Shown: in pieces, positions 1 to 10,300 of the stretch | Numbering within the stretch: the first letter of the stretch is position 1 | Layout: each line of letters opens with the position of its first letter | Source of the DNA: Ornithinimicrobium faecis | GTDB taxonomy: Bacteria > Actinomycetota > Actinomycetes > Actinomycetales > Dermatophilaceae | NCBI RefSeq assembly: GCF_023923225.1 | Contig: NZ_CP099489.1 | Location: forward strand, 2,356,001 to 2,420,000 | Direction: 5' to 3' | Length of the DNA stretch: 64,000 bases | Translations under genes and position numbers: made by a program | The notes under the pieces: model-generated | Told to the model about the DNA's origin: nothing | Databases searched by the model: none | What the model saw: the letters and a program-made list of their open reading frames with translations, nothing else

Positions 1-765
1 TGGAAGAACCTCGAGTCCTTCATCGACCGGGTGCTCGATGTCGAGAACATCCGCGACATCCGCCTGGCCAGCAAGGCACTGATGGGTCTGCCCCAGCACT
101 GGTTGGCCGACGACACCGTCGAGGGCGTGGCCCGGGTGTCCGCCAAGGCTCGCAGCCGCGGGGTCGGTCTGGCCATCCACACCCACGTCAACGCCGCGCA
201 GTCGGTCACGCCGTTGGTCGCCGATGCCACGAAGGCGATGCTCGACGCGGGCATCCGCGACGTGCGCAACCAGGGCGTGCTGATGCGCGGCGTCAACGCC
301 ACGAGCGAGGACCTGCTCGACCTGTGCTTCGCGCTGGCCGACGGTGCCTCGATCACGCCCTACTACTTCTACATGTGCGACATGATCCCGTTCGCCGAGC
401 ACTGGCGCACCTCGCTGGCCGAGGCCCAGGACCTGCAGCACTCGATCATGGGCTATCTGCCCGGCTTTGCCACCCCCCGCATCGTCTGCGACGTCCCGTT
501 CGTCGGCAAGCGGTGGGTGCACCAGGTCGACTCCTACGACACCGAGCGCGGCATCTCCTACTGGCGCAAGAACTACCGCACCTCGATCGAGTCCGAGGAC
601 GTCGACGTCACCAGCGCCGAGTATGTCTACTACGACCCGATCTACACCCTGTCCACCGAGGGACAGGCCTGGTGGCGTCAGCACAGCGACGCCGCTGGCA
701 CCCACGAGGCGGCCACCGCAGCAGCGCAGGCCTCCCGGGCGACCTCGGTGGCGCAGCTCGACTAA
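1..765 (+). CDS. kamA: KamA-family lysine 2,3-aminomutase, 3' part
   Basis: Radical-SAM, PLP-dependent enzyme that interconverts L-lysine and beta-lysine. The frame is open from base 1, so the N-terminal half with the CxxxCxxC iron-sulfur motif lies outside the window. What remains matches the C-terminal part of the family: GLAIHTHVN with VTPLV, then a GVLMRGVN stretch, then a PYYFYMCDM segment, and VPFVGKRWVHQ, whose lysine (codon 507-509) sits where the PLP Schiff-base lysine is expected. The stop TAA at 763-765 is followed 11 bases later by the next gene, so the two probably form one transcript. A close relative with another amino-acid substrate (for example glutamate 2,3-aminomutase) cannot be excluded from the C-terminus alone. 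Confidence 0.88.
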   Translation, partial: WKNLESFIDRVLDVENIRDIRLASKALMGLPQHWLADDTVEGVARVSAKARSRGVGLAIHTHVNAAQSVTPLVADATKAMLDAGIRDVRNQGVLMRGVNATSEDLLDLCFALADGASITPYYFYMCDMIPFAEHWRTSLAEAQDLQHSIMGYLPGFATPRIVCDVPFVGKRWVHQVDSYDTERGISYWRKNYRTSIESEDVDVTSAEYVYYDPIYTLSTEGQAWWRQHSDAAGTHEAATAAAQASRATSVAQLD

Positions 766-776
766 TCTGGAGGATC

Positions 777-1265
777 GTGGGCAAGTCCAGGGGCAGTGGT
801 GGCACGCCGGCCACGGTGATGCTGGAGCGTGCCGGGGTCGCCTTCACCCCGCACACCTACGAGCACGACCCTGCGGCTGAGTCGTTTGGCCTTGAGGCCG
901 CGCAGGCCCTCGGCGTGGATCCCGAGCAGGTCTTCAAGACCCTGTTGGTGTCGGTGGACTCCGGCCTGGGTGTCGGCATCGTGCCCGTGGACCGGCAGCT
1001 GGACCTCAAGGCGATCGCGTCGGCGCTGGGGGCCAAGAGGGCCGTCATGGCCGACCCGAGGGTCGCCGAGCGCACGACCGGTTATGTGGTCGGGGGCATC
1101 AGCCCGCTGGGACAGAAGAAGGCCCTGCCCACCGTGCTCGACGCCACCGCGTCGGCGTTCGCCACGGTCTTCGTCTCCGGGGGCAAGCGCGGCTTCGACC
1201 TCGAGCTGTCTCCCGAGGACCTCGTGCGACTCACCCGAGGGACGCTCGCCGCGATCTCCCGCTGA
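777..1265 (+). CDS. ybaK: YbaK/EbsC-type aminoacyl-tRNA deacylase
   Basis: 162-residue single-domain protein of the YbaK/ProX editing family, which hydrolyses mischarged Cys-tRNA(Pro) in trans in the cytoplasm. Visible family marks are TPATVMLERAGVAFTPHTYEHDP at the N-terminus, the EQVFKTLL segment, and VVGGISPLGQKKALPTVLD, which holds the conserved catalytic-site lysine region. I start at GTG 777 because a GGAGG at 769-773 precedes it (close spacing, 3 bases) and the upstream frame runs antisense-like through kamA. It lies 11 bases after the kamA stop and is followed by a strong hairpin terminator. Specific tRNA substrate is inferred from family only. Confidence 0.9.
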   Translation: MGKSRGSGGTPATVMLERAGVAFTPHTYEHDPAAESFGLEAAQALGVDPEQVFKTLLVSVDSGLGVGIVPVDRQLDLKAIASALGAKRAVMADPRVAERTTGYVVGGISPLGQKKALPTVLDATASAFATVFVSGGKRGFDLELSPEDLVRLTRGTLAAISR

Positions 1266-1295
1266 CCGTTGACACATGCAGCGATGGCACACGCA

Positions 1296-1328
1296 GCGGC
1301 CCCTGCCAGTTCACCGGGCAGGGGCCGC
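1296..1328. terminator. Bidirectional hairpin terminator after ybaK and the giant protease gene
   Basis: Perfect 12-bp stem (GCGGCCCCTGCC pairing with GGCAGGGGCCGC) around a 9-base loop. It stands between two converging genes, 30 bases after the ybaK stop and 17 bases beyond the stop of the minus-strand protease gene. There is no U-tract, as is common in actinobacteria. Confidence 0.8.
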
Positions 1329-1345
1329 CGTATGCCGTGGGCTGG

Positions 1346-4300
1346 CTAGCGCTGGATCGTCACCGGCGCGGCACTGACCTCCTGACCGTCGAGGGTCAGG
1401 GTCACCACGAGCTGCACCTCGCCGATCCCGCGGGGCAGGCCACGGATCACGCCCTTAAACTGCCCTCCGGCCCAGCGGAGCGCGTCCGGTCCGGTCAGCA
1501 CCTCACCGTCCTGCAGGGCGGTCACGGTGGCGCCCTCGGCCTGGTGCGGCGCACCGTCGGCGTCGGTGACCGTGACGCTGACCGGCAGGACGGCGCCCTT
1601 GCCCGTCACGCTGACGGCGACGTCCAGGGCGTGCGAGTGGACGGTCCGCTCCTGGGTCACCGTGTTGCCGAGGGCATCGGTGGCCGTCACGGTCAGCGTG
1701 TTGTCCCCCTCGACCAGGGTGACGGGTGCCTCGAAGTTCCCGTCCTCGGTGACCGACACCTCGGTGCCGTTGACCTGGACACTGACCGGATCGGCATACA
1801 GGTCGGTCGTGCTGCCGGTCACCACCAGCTCGGTCTCCAGGACGTGGCTGCCGTCCTCGGGTGACCAGGTGAGCTCGGGGGCGGTGGTGTCCAGCGTGAC
1901 CACGAGCGGCTCCGAGGGGGTGCTGCCCGCAGCGTTGGTCGCCAGGGCCACCACCTCGTTCGGACCCTCGGTGAGCGGGATCGTCGCCGCGAAGGCACCG
2001 TCCGCGTCCGGCGTGACCGAGCCGACCTCGGTGTCGTCCACCGTGAGCGTCACCGCGTCCGCGTCGGGCGCGACGCCCGAGACCTCCACCTCCGCGGTGG
2101 CAACCAGCGCCTCCTCAGTGGTCAGGCTGGGCGGGACCGGCGGGGCCAGCTGCGCGTCGTCCACCCAGTCCAGGGCGTTGAGGAGCAGCGTCTCCGCATC
2201 CTCGGTCCAGCCGAGGTCCGGCCCCTGGAACGGCGAGACGGCAAGGAAGGACAGCACCAGGTGCACATCGGTGGTGCCCTGGAACGCGACCGTGACGCCC
2301 GGCCCGGAGGCGGTCGGGCCATCGGCACCGTCGACGGCGATCTCGGCCAGGACCTCACCAGGATGGGTGTCCAGGAGCGCGTAGTAGCCACCGTCGGCCA
2401 GCACCTGTCCGGGATCCGACAGCCCCGCGAAGAGCGGGTGCTCCGGGGCCGTGGTGGTCAGGCTCACGGGACCGTCGCCATAACCCTCCGTGCCCACCTG
2501 ATAGCCCAGGTCGTCACCAAACTCCTCCAGCAGGGCGGTCCCGCCCCCTCCGGCCATGGAGTGGGTGCCGAGCACGACGAGGTCGACGTCCTGCTCGCCC
2601 GCAGCAGCGACGAGGTCGTCGAACTGCGTCTCGGTCGGGTCACCACCGTTGATCACCACGGCGCGCTGGCCGTCCAGGGTGGCGTCCGACCAGGTGTCGG
2701 CCGACGCCGCGACGCCGTGCTCGACCAGGAAGTCCGTCAACGTCTCGTCCTCGGTGTCTCCCAGGACCAGCACGTCGTTGGCCACCAGCTCGACGGTCAC
2801 CGCGGCCTCCTCGCCGGCGACGACGGTCACCTCGGTCATGCCGTCGAGATAGCCCGAGCGACTGACCGTGACATCGTGCGTGCCCGGCAACAGGTCAGCC
2901 ACCACGGCGACGCCGTTGTCAGCGGTCTCGATCGTGGTGTCGCCCACGGCGACCTGTGCACCCGCCACGGGATCACCGGTCGCGGCGTCCACGACGGTGA
3001 CCGCCGCCGTGCCGCGTGGCTCCTTGACCATCGTGAGATCGAGCGTGGCGGTCTCGCCGTCTCCCACGGTCACCGTGCCGGACGCCGTGCCATAGCCCGG
3101 CAGGGTGGCCTCGACCGTGTGCGTTCCCTCCGGAACCCCGAGACGGTAGGTCCCCTCCACGGTGGTCGTGGCGGTCGTCCCGGCCTCGACCGCCACGACC
3201 GTGGCCCCAGCGACCGGCTCCCCATCGGCGGTGACCGTGCCGGTCACCACGGACTGGCTCGCGTCGATCGCCCAGTCGATCCCGTTGACCAGCACGGTGG
3301 TGGCCTGGGGCGTCCAACGGTTCGGGTCGGCCGGGGTGCCGTAGGAACTGGCGGCCAGGCTGCCCAGCAGCAGCTGCACGCTCCCCGGGCTGGTGAACCG
3401 GTAGGCCAGACCGTCACCGAACTCGGTGGCGCCGTCGCCGCTGGTCAGGGTCGCGAGCGTGACACCGGAGTAGCCCTCGAAGAACTGGTAGGTCGCGTTG
3501 GCGTCCGGGCGGGTCTGGATCGGGACCAGGTCACCCACCTCGAAGCCCGCAAAGATGGGGTGCGCCGTGGTCACCCGATAGTTCAGCAGGTCAGGGGTGC
3601 TGCCCCGGGCGTATGCCGTGGGGTCGCCGGTGTAGTCCGACAGGTGTCGGATCGCTCCTGAGGAGTACTGCCCGGTGAGGACCACCGAGACCTCGGCCGC
3701 CTCGGCGGCGTCCAGGAAGGCCTGGAAGTCCTCCTGTCCGGGCTTGGTGCCGAAGCCGTTGACCACGATCGCGTCATAGTCACCGACGACGGGCGTCACG
3801 TCCGCGATGGCGGCATAGGCAAACGAGTCGACCTGGTAGGCCGCGTCCTGCAGCAGGGTGCCCATGTCGGTGTTGCGGTCGCCGATCAGCGCCAGCTGCG
3901 CGGCGGCGGACATCGTGACATCGACGGTGACGCTCTGCCCGTCCTCCAGACTCACCTGACGGGTCTCGGTGCGCAGCCCGTCGGCGGTGTAGCTGATGGT
4001 GTGCGTGCCGACGGGCACGGTCGGCAGGGTGTAGTGCCCGTTCGCGTCGGTGACGGCTGTCCGTCCGCCGACTGTCGCGGTGACGTCGGCCAACGGCGCT
4101 CCCGCCGGGTCGGTGATGGTGCCGGTGACGACGCCGCCGGCGTCTGCGGTCAGCGTGATGTCGAGTTGGACGCTCTCCCCCGCCGAGACGCTGACCTCGT
4201 GCGTCTGTGGCAGATAGCCGTAGGCGGCCACCTGCAGGGTCCAGGTGCCGGGGTCCAGCGGCACGACGAAGCTGCCGTCCCCGTCCCGACCGGTGTAGGT

Positions 4301-7300
4301 GCGGCCGGTCTCCTCGACCGTGATCGTGCTGGGCACCGTGACCCCGTCGGCGGTGACCACGCCGCGGACCTCACCGCCCACGCCCTCGGTGTCCAGGCCG
4401 TAGTCGAGGGCATTGAGGAAGAGCTGCTCGGCCTCTGGTGTGAACGCCGTGCTGGGGCGGTCCGGGGTGGACAGCGCACCGTTGAGGCTGCTGGCGAGGG
4501 TCGAGAGCAACACGTCGACGGCACCGGTGGTGCGTCCCTTGACCGCGATGGTCTCACCGAGCATCCCGTCGGCCTGCGTGCTCAGCGATGCGATGGTCGT
4601 GCCGCTGTAGCCGCTGAACCACTGGTAGGAGTCATCGGCCTGCACCAGCGGGAAGGCCCCGTCCGTCAGGTCGATGCCCGCCAGCAGCGGGTGGTCGCTC
4701 TGACCCTCCGCGACCTGGGCGTTGACGATGCCAGCGTCGGCTCCGTCGCCCTCCTGCTCGGGGTCGCCGGTGAACTGGTTGAGGTACTGGATGGTGCCGC
4801 GCCCGAACTGGGTGCCCAACCACAAGGTGGAGACGTCATTGCGGTTCAACGCATCGTCGAAGGCCGCGAACTCCGCCGCGCTGGGCACCTCGCCGAAGGT
4901 CGCACCGTTGGCGACCAACAGATCAATCTCGGACAGGACGGTGGGGTCGGACCAGGTGACGTCGCTCACGCGATAGCCCCACGCGTTCAGGAAGGTGCGC
5001 ACCGAGGGCTCCCGGCCGGGTGCGCTGTAGTCGTCGAGGACTCCCACCAGTGGAGAGACCCGCAGGGTGCGGTCCACGGTCGTGGTCGCGCCAGCTGCCA
5101 CCGTGATGTCGACCAGTCGGCGCACGTGCTCGGTGCCGTCGGTGATCTCCACCTGGTGCTCACCGGGCGCCACGAAGGGCAGCTCGAAGGTGCCGTCGGC
5201 CGCTGTCGTGGTGGTGCGCGGCGTCCCGATCAGGCTGACGATTGCTCCCTCCAGGGCAACGCCATCGGTCTCGGTCGGGGTCTCTGCAGCGGTCTCGGCA
5301 GTGGTCCCGGTGCCGACGGATCCGGCGCTGCTGATGGTCCCGCTCACGGTGCCGACACCATCGGGGGCGAGCTCGATCGAGACGTCGCCGACGCCGCCTT
5401 CGGTGATCGTGACCGTGCCCGTGGCCTCCTCGAACCCAAAGGCGGAGTAGGTCACCTGGTAGGTCCCGGTGTGCAGGGTCTGGCTCACCTCACCCTCGGC
5501 GTCGGCCGTGAGGGTGAACCCGATCTCGGGAAGGGTGACGGTCGCCTCGGGCAGGGCGAACCCTCCGGGGCCGGTCACCTGGCCCTCGAGGGTGCCCAGC
5601 GACGGTGCCGCGGCCCACCGGACCAGGTTGAGGTAATAGTCCTCCGCCTCGGGGGTCCAGGTCTCCCCCGGGATGTTGCGGAAGCTCGCGCCCAGCCCGC
5701 CGGCCATGACGCGCACGCTCCCGTTGACCTGGGGGTAGTAGATCGCGGCGGGTCCACGCTGGTCCTGCTCGTCGGCGGTCATCGTCGCGATGGGGATGCC
5801 GGCGTGGTCGCCAAAGCCGGCCGACTCACCGGCGTAGGTGACCTGCCAGGGCAGCTCGGAGGGGAGGCCGGCGAAAGCCGGGTGCGGCGTTGCGCCCGTC
5901 ATCATGATGTTCTGGCCACCACCACCGACCGCCTGGATCTGTCCGGGCTCACCCAGGTGTTCCTGGAACAGGTAGGCCCCACCGATGGTGTAGGCGTTGA
6001 TGCCGCCGGAGGCGATCACCCCGACACCGGCCTCGTCGAAGGCTGCCAGGTGCGCCAGGAAGGCTTCCTCGCCGGGGTCGCTCGGGTGGGCCAGGATGAC
6101 GACGTCGACCGCGGAGAGGTCCTCAGTGACCGCCCAGTCCGTCGAGACTGCGGGCACGCCCTGCTCGGTGAGCCACCCGGCCAGCGCGCCGTCGTTGTCG
6201 CCGATCACGGCGACCGAGGGAGCTGCTCGCAGGATGATGTCGACCGTGGTGCTCGATCCCGCCTCGACGTCGATGTCGGGGATGGTCTCGGGCGTGTGAC
6301 CGTCGGCGGCAGCTCCCAGGGTCCAGGTGCCGGCCGGGACGTCGGCGATGGTGAACGTGCCGTCCTCGGCGGACGTGGTCGAGAGGTCCGTGTCGTTCAC
6401 GTTCACCGTGGCTCCGGCCAGCGGGGCGCCAGACTGGTCGGAGACCGTGCCCGTCACCGTGCCGGACTCGCCCGCGACCAGGGACCAGTCGAGGACCTGA
6501 CTGGCACCGCCGCTGATCGTCACCTGCTGTTCCTGGGTGACCCAGCCGGGGGCGCTGATGCGCAGCGTGTAGCTCCCGGGCTCCAGGAGCAGGCGATAGC
6601 CCGCGCTGGTGGCGGGGACGCTCGGCCCGTCGATGACCTGGACGTCGACCTCGACCGGGTCGCCGGCCGCGTCAGTGATTGCTCCGGTGACCTCGCCGAA
6701 CTCCGCGGAGACGGCCCAGGTCAGGGTGTCGTCGAGCAGGTCGGTCATGGCGGGCTGCCAGTTCAGGTCCGGGCTGATGTCAGCGGTGGGGGCATGCAGT
6801 GGCAGGACCACGTGGGCGTGGCCCAGGCTGCGGGCGAGATAGCCCACGCCCGTGCCCCGGACACCACCGGAGTAGGTGCCCACGGTGGCCAGCGTGGTGC
6901 CGGTGAAGTCGTCCACCCAGGCCGCGTCGACCGGATTGAGCAGGTCGGTCGGGCCGTCCGTCGACAGCGACTGGGTCGCCGGGTGGTCCACGACGTCCTG
7001 CAACCACGTCGTGCCCCGCCACTTGTGCTCCTCACCGAGGGTGCCCGAGTCAGTCACGGCGAGCAGCTGCCCGACCGAGCCACTCGTGGCGCCGTTCTGG
7101 TCCAGAGCCACCAGGGGCACTCCGGCCTCGTCCGCCTCCGCGACCAGCGCGGTGAGCGTCTCCTCGGTGGCCGGGTCCTGCGGTGTGCCCACCAGGGCAA
7201 CGGCGGAATAGTGGGCGACGGTGCCGGCGATGTCGTCGTAGCCGACCTCGTCAACCAGCCAGTCTCGACCGGTCAGCAGGCGGCTGACCGCGCCCTCGTG

Positions 7301-10300
7301 GTCGGCCACGACGGCCACGTCATAGCGCTGCAGGGAGGCGTCGAGCACGCTCGCCTCCCCCTCGACGATCGTCACGTCCGCGCTGAACGGGGCATAGCCC
7401 TCGGCGTCCACCAGGACGGTGTAGTCACCGGCAGCGACCTCAGCGACCGCATAGGCGCCGGTGTCGTCGGTCTCGGCCGTGGGGACCACCGCCTCGCCAA
7501 CAGGGTCAACGACGGTGATGGTGGCCGCGGTGACCGGATCGTCACCGGCGGTGACGGTGCCGGCCAGGCTGCCGGTCCCCACCGGGACCAGCTCGACGTC
7601 CAGGGGGACGTCTTGTCCCCCGACCACGAGCACGGACTCCTCCTGTGCGGCAAAGCCGTAGGCACTCGTGCGCACCGTCCACTCACCGGGGCGGTGCGCG
7701 AGGACATAGGCGCCGTCAGCGTCCGTCTCAGTCAGTTCACCGGTCTCGACGACCTCGACGTGGGCAGAGACCGGCCCATCGGGTCCGGTCACACTGCCGC
7801 TGACGGTGCCCGAGGAGGTCTGTGCCGACACGGTGCCGCTCTGGTCGACCAGATAGGCCGTGCCGTCGACGACGGCCGGTGCCGACAGGATTCCCGCGGA
7901 GAGCTGTTCCTCCCACAGGACTGACCCGGTGGTCGCGTCCAGAGCGAACGCGATGCCGCTCTGCGACCCACCCAGCACCACGCCGTCGGAGGAGACCGAC
8001 TGGGGTGAGGACACGGCATACCGGGTGCTGTGCGTCCACCGCACCTCCCCGGTGGCGCGGTCATAGGCCCGCACGAAGCCCTTGCCGTGCGACCCGGCGA
8101 TGACGGTGTCGTGATAGATGGCTGGCGTGCTGCCCTGGGCACCCCCGTGCTCGCTCGCCTCCCAGATCACGGCTCCCGTCTCCAGGTCGAGGGCGAGCAG
8201 GGAGCCGTTGGTCGCGGCTCCCGTGCCGAGGTAGGCGACCCCGTCGGCGATGGCCGGAGAGGCCAGGATCGAGTGAGTGGGGTGGGCAAACTCCCACAGC
8301 TGCTCGCCGGTGGTCGCCTCAAACGCCCGGACCACGCCGGTCTGATAGCTCGCGGCCACGACCACGCCGTCGGACACGGCCGGTCCGAAGAGGACCTGGG
8401 GGCCGACCTCGGAGCGCCAGAGACCCTCACCGGTGGTGATGTCGATGGCGTGGACGAAGCCGCCGTTGTCCAGGCCCAGGCCGGTCGCGACATAGGCGAC
8501 GCCGTCGAGGACCGCTGGGCTGGCGTAGACCGTTGACTCCTCCCCCGTGGAGTAGCTCCACAACTGGGCACCCGTGGCAGGGTCGAGCGCCAGAATCGCG
8601 TTGTTGCCGCCGTCGGAGGTGATGACGGCATCGTCGGTGATCGCCGGGGTGACCCGCAGGTTGCGCCCGCCGCGGTGGGTCCACAACCGCTCACCGGTGG
8701 TGCTGTCCAGGGCCGTGAGGAAGCTGTCGGCTCCGGTCGTGGTGGCCAGGAACAGCCGTCCGTTGGACACGACGGGCGAGCTGAAGAAGGCATCCCCGTC
8801 CAGGTCGACCGACCAGGACTCCGCGAAGGTGGAGGGTGTCACGCTGTCGCGGGTCAGACCGAGGCGCGCTGGACCGTTCTGGGCCTGGCTCCACCCGTCG
8901 AGGGCGGGGGTGGTCAGGGGCGCCAGGTCGATGTCGAGGTCGAGGTCACCGTCGATGCTGAGGTCCTGGGCATGCGGCAGGAAACCCGCCAGGGAGGCAC
9001 GCAGCTGGTAGGTGCCGTGCGGGACGGCCAGGGTGTAGGCCCCCTCCGGGCCGGTGACGGCCTCAGCGACAGGTGTGCCGTCGGCGCCCAGACTCACCAC
9101 AGCGCCGGCTGCCGGGGTGCCGTCGGCTGTCACGACGCCGGTGATGGTCGAGGACGGGGCCTCCTCCAGGGACACCTCGCGCTGAGCGACCTCGCCGACG
9201 CCCACCTCGATCGTGAACGTCTCGGTGAGATAGCCGAAGGCGCTGACGCTCACCTCGGCTCCGCCGGTGGGCACGGTCACGGCATACGAGCCCGTCGCCG
9301 GGTCGCTGACGACCTCGAAGTCGCCGCCGTCCACGCTCACCGTGGCCTCCAGCGGGCCCTCGGGCCCGGTGACGGTGCCGGTCAGCCGACCGGAGTGGGC
9401 CACGACGGAGGTGGCCGCGTAAGTGTCGATGATGCCGTGGCCATAGTTGTTGTTGGGGACCTCGCCCATGTGGTCCTCGACGCGGGCGGTGCCCTCGAGG
9501 GTCTCCCAGATCTGGTCGATGGTCAGGTCCGGACTGGCCGACAGCAGCAGGGCCACGGCGCCGCTGACGTGGGGTGCGGCCATCGAGGTGCCGGAGATCG
9601 TGTTGTAGTCCTGGCCGAGGTTGCGCGGCCAGGTGGAGAAGATCTGGCCACCGGGGGCGGACACGTCGGGTTTGATGATCTCCTCGCCGTCCCAGGTCAC
9701 GGGGCCGCGGCTGGAGAAGGCAGCGATCTGGTCGTTGACGTCGGTCGCCCCGACGCCGAACGACATCGGGAAGGAGCCGGGTGAGCCGACGGTGCCGCTC
9801 TGCGGGCCGTCGTTGCCGTTGGCAAAGACCGGGAAGATGCCGGCGGCCCGCCAGGCCTCGACCGAGTCCCAATAGGTCGTGCGGTTCGGGTCGGAGGCGC
9901 CCCAGGAGTTGTTCACCACGTCAGGGGCCTTGCTCGGGTCGCCGCCGGGCGCCAACACCCACTGGGCACCGTCCAGGATCGTGCTGTCGGTCGTGAGGCC
10001 GTGGTCGTCGAAGATCTTGACGCCGATCCACTCGGCCTCGGGGGCCACGCCCGTGACCTCGCCCGGAGTCCCTCCGGTGATGGTGCCGGTGACGTGGGTG
10101 CCGTGCCCCTGGCCGTCATGCGGCGTCGGGTAGTTCTCCCCGGTCGGGACATACCAGCTGTCGGAGTGGTCGCCATCGGCGCCCCGATAGGACGGGGCCA
10201 GTGCCGGGTGCCCACCGTCGACACCCGTGTCGAGCACCGCCACGACGACGCCCTCACCGCGGTGGTCGTAGGCGCCCCAGGTGCGCGGGGCCTTGATCGT

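Noticed and set aside
4001..7924. 1307-codon open frame on the plus strand through the protease gene
   Set aside because: It is antisense to the repeated protease modules; its translation is Gly/Arg/Ala/Val biased with no family resemblance, as expected in high-GC shadows.
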